DNA from: Maricaulis parjimensis
Lineage (GTDB): Bacteria; Pseudomonadota; Alphaproteobacteria; Caulobacterales; Maricaulaceae
DNA: 64,000 bases
NCBI RefSeq assembly: GCF_016817355.1
Contig: NZ_JADOTT010000001.1
Location: 546,072-610,071, forward strand
Direction of reading: 5' to 3'
Shown: positions 35,268 through 44,318 of the stretch, in pieces
How positions within the stretch are numbered: the first letter of the stretch is position 1
Layout: every line of letters begins with the position of its first letter
Translations under genes and position numbers: made by a program
The notes under the pieces: generated by a model
Databases searched by the model: none
What the model was told of the DNA's origin: nothing
Seen by the model: the letters and a program-made list of their open reading frames with translations, nothing else

Positions 35268-37358
35268 CTATTCGTTGACGGCCCGGTCATCGCGGCTCTC
35301 GGTCGCAAACGCGACGAAATCCGTCGACGGCATCGGCCGTCCGAACAGGAAGCCCTGGGCCAGAGTGGCCCCCTGGGCACGCAGCATCTGCATCTGTTCG
35401 GCCGTCTCCACGCCTTCAGCCACCGTTTCAAGCTTCAGCGATTTCGCCATGGCCAGGATGGTCTCGACCACGATGCGGGCGTGGTGATCCGTGGTCATGT
35501 CGCGCACGAAGGACTGGTCGATCTTGAACACGTCGAACGGCATGCGGGTCAGATAGGACAGGGAGGAGTGACCCGTACCGAAATCATCAATGGCGAAGTT
35601 CACACCGCGATCCCGCAGCGGCTGGACCTGTTCGATCACGCGCTCCGGATTTTCCATGGCGATGGATTCGGTCAGTTCCAGCTCAAGCAGGTGCGGCGGC
35701 AGATTGGCGGCTTCCAGGGCATCCAGAACAGAATCGGCAAACCCGTCGCGTTCGAACTGCATGGCCGAGACATTCACCGCGACCGGAATTTCCATGCCCT
35801 TGCGGCGCCAGGCGGCAGCCTCAAGACAGGCATGACGCAGGACCCAGTCGCCGATTTCACCAATCAGGCCGCATTCTTCGGCGGCTTCGATAAAGGCGCC
35901 GGGCGACAGAAGGCCGGCCGTCGGGTGCTGCCAGCGCACCAGCGCTTCGGCACCGGCACACGTGCCGTCCTTCATCAGAACCTTGGGCTGGTAGAAGACG
36001 ACCAGCTGGTCATGCTGAACCGCGTCGCGCAGCTCGTTCTCCAGCACCAGGCGCTCGAAGGCGGACTGGTTCATGGTCGGTTCGAAGAATTGGGCTGCCG
36101 AACCGCCCGCACGCTTGGCATGGGCCATGGCGAGGTCGGCGTGACGCATCAGAGTTTCCGGGTCGGCCCCGTCCTGCGGGAAGACGGCGACACCGACGGA
36201 CACACCCAGGAAGACCTGGTGGCCGGAGATCTCGAAGGGAAGACGGATGGCGTCGACCAGCTTATTGGCGACGCGCGCCGCATCGGCGCTGTCCTGGATG
36301 GCCGGCAGGAGAACGGTGAATTCATCACCGCCCAGACGGGCCACCATGGAAGCTTCTTCCAGTCCCATGGACATGTCGCAACCGCGGGTCACTTCGGACA
36401 GACGGCGGCCAACCATTTCCAGCAGGCGGTCGCCCTCGCCGATCCCCAGACTGTCATTGACGCGCTTGAAGCGGTCCAGGTCGAGGAAAAGCACAGCGCC
36501 GGAGGAGCCGTCTTCCAGGGCCTTGCGGGCCACACGCTCGGTTTCCTTGCGGAAGCGTTCGCGGTTGGGCAGTTCCGTCACCATGTCGACATAGGCGAGA
36601 CGGTGGATGCGTTTCAGATTGCCGTCGAGGCGGGCAAACATGCGGTTGAACGCGTTCGCCAGCACTTCCAGCTCGTCACCGGTTTTCACATCGATGCGCA
36701 TGTCCAGCGTCTTGGAAGAGGCCAGGCGGGCAGCATCGGTCAGTGTCTGGACCGGTTTCAGGGCGCGACCGACAATCAGGGCGGCCAGCGGCAGGAAAAT
36801 GCCCAAGGCGAAGAGGGCAATCAGTGTCTGGCGGCGCAGGGCGCCATTGCGCATGGCGACCAGTTCGGACAGTTCGCGCTTGGCATAGACAATGCCCACC
36901 AGGCGGCGCTCTTCGGTATAGACCGGCGCGGCCATTTCCAGCACGCCATCCGACAGGGAATAGCGCAGATCGCCAGCGCCCAGCGCCATCACGGCGAGGT
37001 CGGCGGCGCGCAGCTGACCCTCGGGCCGGCCATCGGAATAGGCCTCACCCAGGACTTCACGGCGATTGTTGAGGACATACATCTCTTCGGCGCTGACACT
37101 GTTGATCAGCTCGTCGACATAGAGATCGATATAATTGGCATTGTTGACGGAAACGGCACCGGCCAGGCGGGTCGCTGTGGCCTGCAATGAGGCCAGTGAG
37201 CGATCAACCAGCAGGTTGCGCGTTTCACGCTGGGCCGAAACATTCTCCAGCGTCATCAGCATGAGTGTGGTCGCGAAGATCAGAGCACCGGTGAAAAGCG
37301 TGAACTTCATCACCAAGGAACGCATTACTCGCGACACCGCTTTGCGGATGGGTGCCAT
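35268..37358 (-). CDS. Membrane GGDEF-EAL cyclic-di-GMP protein
   Basis: A 696-residue signalling protein. An N-terminal helix, a periplasmic sensor region (about 45-170), a second helix (LIALFALGIFLPLAALIVG) and a HAMP-like segment precede the GGDEF domain (ARLGGDEFTVLLPA intact) and the EAL domain (AEALVRWQHP, LELELTES, DDFGTGHSS, KIDQSF, AEGVET intact). Both synthesis and hydrolysis of c-di-GMP are therefore possible. No RxxD product-inhibition site stands at the usual five residues before GGDEF. The signal is unknown. Confidence 0.92.
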   Translation of the reverse strand: MAPIRKAVSRVMRSLVMKFTLFTGALIFATTLMLMTLENVSAQRETRNLLVDRSLASLQATATRLAGAVSVNNANYIDLYVDELINSVSAEEMYVLNNRREVLGEAYSDGRPEGQLRAADLAVMALGAGDLRYSLSDGVLEMAAPVYTEERRLVGIVYAKRELSELVAMRNGALRRQTLIALFALGIFLPLAALIVGRALKPVQTLTDAARLASSKTLDMRIDVKTGDELEVLANAFNRMFARLDGNLKRIHRLAYVDMVTELPNRERFRKETERVARKALEDGSSGAVLFLDLDRFKRVNDSLGIGEGDRLLEMVGRRLSEVTRGCDMSMGLEEASMVARLGGDEFTVLLPAIQDSADAARVANKLVDAIRLPFEISGHQVFLGVSVGVAVFPQDGADPETLMRHADLAMAHAKRAGGSAAQFFEPTMNQSAFERLVLENELRDAVQHDQLVVFYQPKVLMKDGTCAGAEALVRWQHPTAGLLSPGAFIEAAEECGLIGEIGDWVLRHACLEAAAWRRKGMEIPVAVNVSAMQFERDGFADSVLDALEAANLPPHLLELELTESIAMENPERVIEQVQPLRDRGVNFAIDDFGTGHSSLSYLTRMPFDVFKIDQSFVRDMTTDHHARIVVETILAMAKSLKLETVAEGVETAEQMQMLRAQGATLAQGFLFGRPMPSTDFVAFATESRDDRAVNE

Positions 37359-37530
37359 GTCTACCCCTGAGCACGCGTCCCCCCAAGGAGCGCGCTTTAA
37401 CCACCAAAAATGCCGGATGAGACGTACTTCTCACCCGATCTCAGGGTGCACTCTGACAGCAAGCACTTGAATTGTGGTTAAAACGCCGGAGTAGTTTCAT
37501 TAAGTTTTTAGCCAAATGCCCGGGAGGCCT

Positions 37531-38538
37531 TTAATCAAAGGCAATTCCGGACTGTTCAGCGAGCAGTTTCAGGCTCTTTTCCGGGCGAGCGCCATAGTGG
37601 GAGATGATTTCAGCGGCTGAAATCGCCCCCATCTGACCCGCTTCAGCCAGGCTTCTTCCCTGGGCAATGCCGAGCAGGAAGCCCGCCGCAAACAGGTCGC
37701 CCGCGCCTGTTGTATCAATGAGTTGCGTTACAGGAGCAGCCGGGACGGAGACGGTCTCATCACCCGCTGTGATGACCGCGCCCTTCTCCGAACGGGTCAC
37801 GGCTGCGATGGCCACATCCTGGCGAATGGCGGCCAGGGCCGTATCGAAGTCATCGGTGTCATAGAGCGCCAGAAGCTCTGCCTCATTCGACAGGAGAATG
37901 TCGATATGGTTAGCGACAAGATGGCGGAAAGCAGGCTTGTGGCGTTCCACGCAGAACACGTCCGACAAAGTCAGGGCGGTTTTGCGGTTGGAGGCGGCGG
38001 CCATCTCGGCGGCGGCGACATAGGCGCGTTTCGCCTCTTCCCGGTCGAAAAGATAGCCTTCCAGATAGACGATCTGGGCGGCTTTCAGGTCTTCGGCACC
38101 GGCGGCCACATCCTCTTCGGTGACCAGGGCGGCGGCCCCCAGGAAGGTCGACATGGACCGGCTGGCATCCGGCGTCACATTGATCAGGCAGCGGCCGGAG
38201 GCCGGGCCATCCTTCAGAGACGGCGTGTCGAAATGCACACCGATGGCGCGAATGTCATGGGTGAAGATATCGCCCAGCTGGTCATCGGCGACCTTGCCGA
38301 TATAGGCCGCACGGCCACCCAGGGAGGCAATACCGGCCACTGTATTGGCGGCCGATCCGCCGGAAGCCTCGGTTCCCGGCTGCATGGCGGCATAGAGCGT
38401 GCGGGCCCGGTCCTCATCGATCAGCGTCATGGCATCCTTGGCGATGCCTTCGGCGGCCAGGAATTCATCCGTGGCGGGCGAGAGAACATCGACAATGGCA
38501 TTGCCGACGGCGAGCACGTCAAATCGGGCTTGGGACAT
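37531..38538 (-). CDS. PfkB-family carbohydrate / adenosine kinase
   Basis: A 335-residue ribokinase-fold enzyme. It opens FDVLAVGNAIVDVLSPATDEFL and has GGSAANTVAGIASLGGRAAYIGKVADDQLG and the anion-hole motif DTTGAGDLFAAGFLLG with the catalytic Asp. The pattern matches the alphaproteobacterial adenosine-kinase branch, but sugar specificity cannot be told from sequence. It is separated from the GGDEF-EAL gene by 172 bp with no gene. Confidence 0.88.
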   Translation of the reverse strand: MSQARFDVLAVGNAIVDVLSPATDEFLAAEGIAKDAMTLIDEDRARTLYAAMQPGTEASGGSAANTVAGIASLGGRAAYIGKVADDQLGDIFTHDIRAIGVHFDTPSLKDGPASGRCLINVTPDASRSMSTFLGAAALVTEEDVAAGAEDLKAAQIVYLEGYLFDREEAKRAYVAAAEMAAASNRKTALTLSDVFCVERHKPAFRHLVANHIDILLSNEAELLALYDTDDFDTALAAIRQDVAIAAVTRSEKGAVITAGDETVSVPAAPVTQLIDTTGAGDLFAAGFLLGIAQGRSLAEAGQMGAISAAEIISHYGARPEKSLKLLAEQSGIAFD

Positions 38539-38646
38539 GGAAAATCCATCTGATGGCGGGTCTGGTCAGTCCGGGCGATGGGTAAACGCAGCGCCGGGGA
38601 ATAACAAGGCTTGCCGCCATGACGGGCTCTGGCTAAGCGCTGGGGC

Positions 38647-39537
38647 ATGAAAAAAGTCGCCTTTCTCACCGCCGCCTGCATGTTTCGCGACCATCCGGAC
38701 GCGCGCCTGGACTATTTTGAATACGAGCATGAGATCGGCGCGCTGCAGCCAGCCTGTCGCGCGGCGGGGATTGATCTCATCCCGGTGATCTGGGACGCAG
38801 CGGACTATGACCCGTCAGCCTATGACGCCGTCATGGTGGGCACGTGCTGGGACTATATGGAAAAGCCCGATGCTTTCATGGCGATGCTGGAGCGCACGGA
38901 CCAGGCCACGCGCCTGCTCAATCCGCTTGGGACGATGCGTTGGAATATGCGCAAAATCTATCTCAAGGACCTGGCTGAGCGCGGCGCGCCCATGATCCCG
39001 ACGATCTGGGCGGACAGGGCGGGTGCCGGCACGATCACGGCGGCATTCGAGGCATTGGGCGCTGACGACATTGTGGTGAAGCCGGTCCTGGGCGCGGGCG
39101 CCTGGCGCCAGGCCCGGATCCGCAAGGGCGAGGCCCTGCCGCAGGCGGACAAGCTGCCGCCCGCCGAATGCATGATCCAGCCCTTCCTGCCGGCCGTGTC
39201 TGAAGAGGGCGAGTTCGCTTTCCTCTTCTTCGGCGGCGAATTCTCTCACTGCGCCCGGAAAATCCCGGCCAAGGGCGATTACCGCGTCCAGTCGGAATAT
39301 GGCGGGCATGAGGAAATCCATCACCCGTCCGAGCATGAGCTGGAATTGGCCCGCGCGGTCATCGATGTTCTGCCGGACGATCTTCTCTATGCCCGCGTCG
39401 ACATGCTGCGCGGCCTGGATGGCGAGCTCGCCCTGATCGAGTGCGAGCTGATCGAACCCTATCTCTACCCGGAACAGGGTCCGAAGATCGGTGAGGTCTT
39501 CGCCCGCGCGCTGGGGCGCTTGCTGGGAACCTCGTGA
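38647..39537 (+). CDS. ATP-grasp domain protein (RimK-like)
   Basis: A 296-residue ATP-grasp ligase. It starts KKVAFLTAACMFRDHPDARLDY, has the early Asp/Trp block MVGTCWDYMEKP, the phosphate-binding DDIVVKPVLGAGAWRQARI and the metal-binding ELALIECELIEPYLYPEQ. Such enzymes join a carboxylate to an amine using ATP, often making small peptides or pigments; the substrate here is unknown. It is divergent from the kinase gene and its stop overlaps the next gene. Confidence 0.82.
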   Translation: MKKVAFLTAACMFRDHPDARLDYFEYEHEIGALQPACRAAGIDLIPVIWDAADYDPSAYDAVMVGTCWDYMEKPDAFMAMLERTDQATRLLNPLGTMRWNMRKIYLKDLAERGAPMIPTIWADRAGAGTITAAFEALGADDIVVKPVLGAGAWRQARIRKGEALPQADKLPPAECMIQPFLPAVSEEGEFAFLFFGGEFSHCARKIPAKGDYRVQSEYGGHEEIHHPSEHELELARAVIDVLPDDLLYARVDMLRGLDGELALIECELIEPYLYPEQGPKIGEVFARALGRLLGTS

Positions 39538-39866
39538 TGGCGGGGTTCTGGGAAAAACTATTGCTGTTCTTCGGCTTCAGTAAAATCATCAAGATCGAGG
39601 GTGTCTGGAATTTTGACGATCTCGATACCCAGCAAATTGGCGTCATGATTGATGCCTATCTGACGGGCGAAAACGACAGCTTTGACGACTTTGCCATGGG
39701 CGAGTTCATGCACGCCAAGCTGACGAAGCCGGACTTGCTGGAGATCCAGGCCGGATTGAATGAGAAGGCCTTCATCGAGCATCCGGACCACCCCTGGCTC
39801 AAATCCAATCATGAGTTCCTCGAGGCCCTGAGAGACCGCTTGCTGAACGAAGCCGTTCGGGACTGA
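39537..39866 (+). CDS. Conserved hypothetical protein downstream of ATP-grasp
   Basis: A 109-residue soluble protein (MAGFWEKLLLFFGFSKIIKIEG...). It has an acidic central region (DDLDTQQIG...TGENDSFDDFAMGEF) and no membrane segment or signal. The ATG at 39537 (or GTG 39534) overlaps the ATP-grasp stop, so it is translated with it and may be its partner. Family is not recognised. Confidence 0.7.
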   Translation: MAGFWEKLLLFFGFSKIIKIEGVWNFDDLDTQQIGVMIDAYLTGENDSFDDFAMGEFMHAKLTKPDLLEIQAGLNEKAFIEHPDHPWLKSNHEFLEALRDRLLNEAVRD

Positions 39867-39936
39867 AATCCGACCTGTCCCCCTTGGCGAATGGTCGGCC
39901 ACCGGGCAGCCTGTCTGGAGGCAAAGGGGAAGAAAG

Positions 39937-40443
39937 ATGGCCAGACCGGCACTCATCATCCGCTGCGTGATCGCGAGCCTGGCCGTTGCGCCGATCGCGC
40001 TCTTGCCCCTGATCGCCTGGCTTGTGGGCATTTATCAGATTGATCCGGGTGACCGGTGCAATTTCGGCCAGTGCTGGGGCAGGGGCAAATGGGATCCCTG
40101 GTTTTTCCTGATCTTCCTGTTCCCGCCAGCCTGGGCGGGGGCGATCATCCTGCATTTGCGGACGTCGCGTAACCTGTCCTGGCCCCAATATCTGTGGTCG
40201 TCCTTGATCAGCCTGTTCTGTCTGCAAATCTTCAATCTCGTCTGGACCGGCTTTCTGATGGTGTTTTCGCTCCAGCAGATTGTCGTGGTCGGCCTTTTCC
40301 ATCCGCTGACCCTGCTCATGATCGGCGTGACCCTGCAGGGCTATGTCATCCTCTGGTTCGCCAATTATGAGGCGCTGCGCTTTCTGCCCCGTCCGCTAGG
40401 CGTGGCCGGGCGAGATGAGTGGGACAAGCCAGTGACGGCCTAA
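39937..40443 (+). CDS. Small membrane protein of unknown function
   Basis: A 168-residue protein with four hydrophobic segments (about 8-31, 55-70, 88-110 and 118-140) and a Cys-bearing loop (DRCNFGQCWGRG). ATG at 39937 is preceded by a GGGGAAGAAAG stretch. No family is recognised. It converges on nth with stops overlapping by 3 bases. Cotranscription with the ATP-grasp pair upstream (70 bp away) is possible. Confidence 0.65.
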   Translation: MARPALIIRCVIASLAVAPIALLPLIAWLVGIYQIDPGDRCNFGQCWGRGKWDPWFFLIFLFPPAWAGAIILHLRTSRNLSWPQYLWSSLISLFCLQIFNLVWTGFLMVFSLQQIVVVGLFHPLTLLMIGVTLQGYVILWFANYEALRFLPRPLGVAGRDEWDKPVTA

Positions 40444-41138
40444 GCACCCTTCGGCGCCGGCGTCTTCTCCTTGAAGGCGCAGAGATCCTCGACCGGGCAG
40501 CGCCAGCATTCCGGCTTCCTCGCCTTGCAGACATAGCGGCCGTGCAGGATCAGCCAGTGATGGGCGCCCTGCTTGAATTCCTCGGGCACGATCTTTTCCA
40601 GGCGCAGTTCGACGGCCAGCGGGTCCTTGCCCGGGGCAAGCTTGGTGCGGTTGGAAACGCGGAAGATATGCGTGTCCACCGCGATCGTGGGCACGCCGAA
40701 AGCTTCATTCATCACCACATTGGCGGTCTTGCGCCCGACCCCCGGCAGGGCTTCCAGCGCGGCCTGGTCGGCCGGCACTTCGCCGCCATGGCGTTCAATC
40801 AGGATTTTGGACAGGGCGATGACATTCTTGGCCTTGTTGCGGAACAGGCCGATCGTCTTGATCCGGTCGCGCACATGATCCTCGCCCAGGGCGACCATTT
40901 TCTCCGGCGTATCGGCTTCCTGGAACAAGAGCTTCGTGGCCTTGTTCACACCGACATCAGTGGCCTGGGCTGACAGGGCGACCGCGACCAGGAGTGTGTA
41001 GGGATTGGTATAGTCCAGCTCTGTCCGCGGATCGGGCCGGTCCTGCGCCAGGCGCGCCATGAGATCATGGGCCTGTTCCCGGTTGAGACCGCGCGGCGCG
41101 CGCTTGGCGGGCTTCTTTTTGGGCTTGGCGGCGGGCAT
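40440..41138 (-). CDS. nth: Endonuclease III
   Basis: A 232-residue DNA glycosylase/AP lyase removing oxidised pyrimidines. A basic N-terminus (KKKPAKRAPRG) precedes the helix-hairpin-helix LPGVGRKTANVV with the catalytic Lys, VDTHIFRVSNR with the catalytic Asp, and the 4Fe-4S site C-x6-C-x2-C-x5-C (CKARKPECWRCPVEDLC). ATG 41138 with GGAG 6 bases before it is preferred to a TTG at 41150. The lysE-like gene ends one base before that TTG, so the two are cotranscribed. Confidence 0.96.
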   Translation of the reverse strand: MPAAKPKKKPAKRAPRGLNREQAHDLMARLAQDRPDPRTELDYTNPYTLLVAVALSAQATDVGVNKATKLLFQEADTPEKMVALGEDHVRDRIKTIGLFRNKAKNVIALSKILIERHGGEVPADQAALEALPGVGRKTANVVMNEAFGVPTIAVDTHIFRVSNRTKLAPGKDPLAVELRLEKIVPEEFKQGAHHWLILHGRYVCKARKPECWRCPVEDLCAFKEKTPAPKGA

Positions 41139-41150
41139 GGCGGGCTCCAA

Positions 41151-41774
41151 TCAGACGGGGGCTGTGTCCAGAAACAGCCAGATCGCGATCAGGGCCAGTA
41201 ATACAGCCAGAACCCGGCGGAACCAGAGCGTCCTTTGCGGTGTCTGCAGGAAGGCGGCGGCCCGGGCGGCCAGCAGAACGATCACGGCATGGATGGCCAT
41301 GGCAATGGCGACGGCGATCAGGGTCAGACACACGGCCTGGGGCAGGGCCGGGCGTCCGGAGAGGATATAGTCCGGCAGGACGATCAGGAAGAAGAGCGCA
41401 GCCTTGGGGTTGAGCAGGTTGATCACCAGCCCGTCCATGAAATGCCGGCGCAGATTGCCGTTCAGGCGGGCCGGTGAACTCTCGCCGGCATGGCGCCAGC
41501 CCTCCCAGGCCAGATAGAGCAGGTAGAGGGTCCCGGCATTGCGCAGGAGTTCAAACAGCCAGGGTGTCCGCGCGACAATGGCGGCCAGGCCCAGGGCGGC
41601 CAGAAGACCGATGATGAGCTGGCCCAGAGTCACCCCCAGAACCGCAGAAAACCCGGCCGGCCGGCCCCGGTCGGCGCTCAAGACGGCCAGCCAGGCCATG
41701 TTGGGACCCGGCGTCAGCTCGATCACAAGGACTGTGAGGGCAAAAGTGGCAAATGTTGCAACGAGTTCGCTCAT
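41151..41774 (-). CDS. LysE/RhtB-family amino-acid exporter
   Basis: A 207-residue inner-membrane protein with about six hydrophobic helices. The family signature ELTPGPNMAWL is at the N-terminus, with GVTLGQLIIGLLAALGL and NLLNPKAALFFLIVLPDYI following. LysE/RhtB proteins export amino acids such as lysine, homoserine lactone or threonine; the specificity here is not visible. Upstream of nth in one unit. Confidence 0.88.
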   Translation of the reverse strand: MSELVATFATFALTVLVIELTPGPNMAWLAVLSADRGRPAGFSAVLGVTLGQLIIGLLAALGLAAIVARTPWLFELLRNAGTLYLLYLAWEGWRHAGESSPARLNGNLRRHFMDGLVINLLNPKAALFFLIVLPDYILSGRPALPQAVCLTLIAVAIAMAIHAVIVLLAARAAAFLQTPQRTLWFRRVLAVLLALIAIWLFLDTAPV

Positions 41775-41845
41775 AGCTACGGATTAGGCAGAATTGGCAC
41801 ATCCGTCACGTGGCAATTTCCGCACTGCGGCGTATCTTGAGACGG

Positions 41846-42415
41846 ATGAGAACGCTCGTGGAAACATGGCCGGCCGAGGCTGAAGCCGTTGAACGCTTTA
41901 ACGGTCCGGTCTTCATGGAGGCCGAGCTGGCGCCGAACCGCTCGCTCGCCAATCCCGCTTTCATTGCGCTGATGGCGTCGATCAGCCTGATCTCCTTTAC
42001 AGCCGGCCTTTTCTACATGGCGCTGGGGGCCTGGCCGGTCCTGCCCTTTTTCGGGCTGGACGTGTTTCTGGTCTGGCTGGCCTTCCGGATTTCCTACCGG
42101 GATGGACGGGCCCGGGAATATGTCCGGGTGGACGGGCGCGATATCGAAGTCGTTCGTCAATTGCCCACCGGCCACCGCCGCCGCTATCGCCTGCCGACGG
42201 CCTGGGTAACGCTGCGCCTGATCGATCCGAAAGCTCACCATGCCCAAGTGGCCCTGACAGCCCATGGAAGGGCGCTGGTTCTCGGCCAATTCCTCAGCCC
42301 GCCCGAGCGGGGGGCTTTTGCCAAGGCCCTGGAAAAAGCCATCCATGCTGCGCGCCAATCCCTGTCCTCAGCGGAGGCGCAAGAACCGGGTGGAGCGGAC
42401 CCGGCAGAGGCCTAG
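41846..42415 (+). CDS. DUF2244 membrane protein
   Basis: A 189-residue protein with two membrane helices (about 34-53 and 58-75) and a soluble C-terminal part (YVRVDGRDIEVVRQLPTGHRRRYRLPTAWVTLRL), the pattern of DUF2244. ATG 41846 gives the family start MRTLVETWPAEAEAVERFNG; the frame is open 12 codons further upstream. No function is known. It is followed after 9 bases by the Ada-like methyltransferase. Confidence 0.75.
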   Translation: MRTLVETWPAEAEAVERFNGPVFMEAELAPNRSLANPAFIALMASISLISFTAGLFYMALGAWPVLPFFGLDVFLVWLAFRISYRDGRAREYVRVDGRDIEVVRQLPTGHRRRYRLPTAWVTLRLIDPKAHHAQVALTAHGRALVLGQFLSPPERGAFAKALEKAIHAARQSLSSAEAQEPGGADPAEA

Positions 42416-42424
42416 ACTGGCGGC

Positions 42425-43273
42425 ATGACCCAGATGACCTACACGCTCGATGAGTCGAGCCGCGATTTTGACCGGATTGCCGATGCGCTCGAATTCCTCG
42501 GCGAGAATTGGCAATCCCATCCTGATCTGGATGCGGCGGCCCGCTCCGCAGGCCTGTCGCCGCACCATTTCCAGCGTGTCTTCACGCGCTGGGTCGGGAT
42601 GAGCCCGAAGAAATATGTCGGTGCCCTCGCCCACCAGGCCGCCCGCGAAGCCCTTGATGACGGCGCGAACCTGCTTGATGCGGCTTTCGATGCCGGACTG
42701 TCCGGTCCCGGCCGCCTGCATGATCTCTTCATCGCCCATGAAGCGGTCACGCCGGGCGACGCCAAGCGCCGGGGCGCCGGGCTCAGTTTCAAATGGGGTG
42801 TGGCACCCAGCCCGTTCGGCGATGCGGTCTTCCTGATTGCCCCGCGCGGCCTCTCCGCCCTGGCTTTCGCCGATCCGGATATTGCTGCCGGCTTCGAAGA
42901 TCTGCGGTGCCGCTATCCGGCGGCGGATTATGCGCGCGATGATGCGCTGGCCCGGCAATGGGCCGAGCGGATCTTCACGCCGCGGGACAGCGACCCCATC
43001 CCCCTCGCCCTTTACGGCACGCCCTGGCAGCGTCAGGTCTGGCGCGCCCTGCTCGACATCCCGATGGGACAGACGACCAGCTACAAGGCGATCGCCGAAA
43101 CCGTTTGCACGCCCAAAGCCTCGCGGGCCGTCGGAGCGGCCGTGGGTGCCAATCCGATTTCCTGGCTGATCCCCTGCCACCGTGTGCTTGCCAGCAATGG
43201 CCGGCTGACCGGCTATCACTGGGGTGTCAAACGCAAGCGCGCCATGCTCGCCTATGAGGCTGCGGCAAGCTAG
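42425..43273 (+). CDS. HTH / methylated-DNA-protein-cysteine methyltransferase
   Basis: A 282-residue fusion. The N-terminal half is an AraC-type helix-turn-helix (LDAAARSAGLSPHHFQRVFTRWVGMSPKKYV), the C-terminal half an O6-alkylguanine methyltransferase with the acceptor Cys in PCHRVLASNG after GAAVGANPISWLI. It resembles Ada but lacks the zinc-binding phosphotriester-repair domain, so it can repair alkylguanine and perhaps regulate, but not by the Ada methylation switch of that domain. DUF2244 precedes it by 9 bases. alkB, a second alkylation repair gene, is 8.5 kb away. Confidence 0.9.
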   Translation: MTQMTYTLDESSRDFDRIADALEFLGENWQSHPDLDAAARSAGLSPHHFQRVFTRWVGMSPKKYVGALAHQAAREALDDGANLLDAAFDAGLSGPGRLHDLFIAHEAVTPGDAKRRGAGLSFKWGVAPSPFGDAVFLIAPRGLSALAFADPDIAAGFEDLRCRYPAADYARDDALARQWAERIFTPRDSDPIPLALYGTPWQRQVWRALLDIPMGQTTSYKAIAETVCTPKASRAVGAAVGANPISWLIPCHRVLASNGRLTGYHWGVKRKRAMLAYEAAAS

Positions 43274-43282
43274 ATTGGGCGG

Positions 43283-43846
43283 ATGATGGATCATCCGCTC
43301 TTCATTGCCGCCGTGATCGGCCTCCTGGCTGCCGCGGCTTTCCTTGTCCGTTGGGCCGCCGCGCGCCGCCGTCTCATGGAAGACGCGCGGATCGAATATG
43401 CCGAGCGCTGCGAGACTAAGCCGAAGACCGTGAAAGGTGTGGATGAGGTGACCTTCGAGCGCCTCTATGTCGCCGCCTATGAGCCGCGCTGGGCGCTCTA
43501 CATCGCCGGGGCGCTCGTCCTGGCGATTGTTATCACCCCGCCCGCCGCGCTGGGACTGGTGGCGCTCTGGCCCATCCTGGTGCTCGGTCTGGAAGCGGGC
43601 CCCTGGTATGATGAGGGGTATTACCCCTGGATGTTCTACATGTTCTTCGGATTCTGCGGCATCTGGGCCCTGTGCGGCTTTGTCATGGCGCGTCTCCACC
43701 ATGCGCGACGGCCGGAAGGTTTCAATCCGGCCCTGGCGCGCGCCCGCGGTGAACCGCTCGATGATGTTGTCATTCCGCGAAAACGCCCCAAATGGGCGGT
43801 GAGAGCGCGGCCTGATCCCAAACCGGCCGCCAGCGACAGCGAATAG
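43283..43846 (+). CDS. Membrane protein of unknown function
   Basis: A 187-residue protein with an N-terminal helix ([22 protein letters not shown]) and two to three more hydrophobic stretches ([53 protein letters not shown]), then a basic C-terminal tail. The start is ATG 43283 or the adjacent ATG. It lies in a run of short-spaced plus-strand genes (DUF2244, ada-like, this, gloA). I do not recognise the family. Confidence 0.65.
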   Translation: MMDHPLFIAAVIGLLAAAAFLVRWAAARRRLMEDARIEYAERCETKPKTVKGVDEVTFERLYVAAYEPRWALYIAGALVLAIVITPPAALGLVALWPILVLGLEAGPWYDEGYYPWMFYMFFGFCGIWALCGFVMARLHHARRPEGFNPALARARGEPLDDVVIPRKRPKWAVRARPDPKPAASDSE

Positions 43847-43856
43847 GGGAAGCTTC

Positions 43857-44315
43857 ATGCGCTATCTTCACACCATGGTCCGCGTCACGGACCTGGAGGC
43901 CAGCCTGCGTTTTTATTGTGAAGGTCTGGGCCTGACCCAGGTCAGCCGCAAGGATATCGAGGCCGGGCGTTTCACCCTGGTTTTCCTGGCCACACCGGAA
44001 GATGTGGCCGCGTCGGGCTATGAAGGCGGCCCCCTGCCGGAGGGTCTTCCCTGTGTGGAGCTGACCCATAATTGGGATCCGGAGGAATACACGGGCGGCC
44101 GGAATTTCGGCCATCTCGCCTACCGGATGGATAATGTCTACGAGACCTGCCAGCGCCTGATGGATATGGGCTATACGATCAATCGCCCGCCGCGCGACGG
44201 CCATATGGCCTTCGTGCGCTCGCCGGACGGTATCTCGATCGAACTCCTCCAGCGCAATGGCGCCCTGCCGCCGCAGGAACCCTGGGCGTCGATGGAGAAT
44301 ATCGGCAGCTGGTAG
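43857..44315 (+). CDS. gloA: Lactoylglutathione lyase (glyoxalase I)
   Basis: A 152-residue metalloenzyme converting the methylglyoxal-glutathione hemithioacetal to lactoylglutathione. It shows [54 protein letters not shown] and [14 protein letters not shown], with the metal ligands His and Glu in both halves. Length is near the usual 135-180. It converges on the YafY-type regulator with 3 bases between stops. Confidence 0.93.
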   Translation: MRYLHTMVRVTDLEASLRFYCEGLGLTQVSRKDIEAGRFTLVFLATPEDVAASGYEGGPLPEGLPCVELTHNWDPEEYTGGRNFGHLAYRMDNVYETCQRLMDMGYTINRPPRDGHMAFVRSPDGISIELLQRNGALPPQEPWASMENIGSW

Positions 44316-44318
44316 CGG

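Noticed and set aside
35163-37190. 675-codon plus-strand frame opposite the GGDEF-EAL gene
   Set aside because: Antisense shadow of a protein with complete GGDEF and EAL motifs.
37359-37530. CtrA site between the kinase and GGDEF-EAL genes
   Set aside because: Two TTAA motifs occur but 18 bases apart, not seven.
41793-41808. CACGTG-containing sequence near 41.8 kb as parS
   Set aside because: Only the 8-base core TCACGTGG resembles parS; the outer positions mostly disagree.
42368-43858. 496-codon minus-strand frame across the Ada-like and membrane-protein genes
   Set aside because: Overlaps two well-supported plus-strand genes; composition is Arg/Gly-rich shadow sequence.
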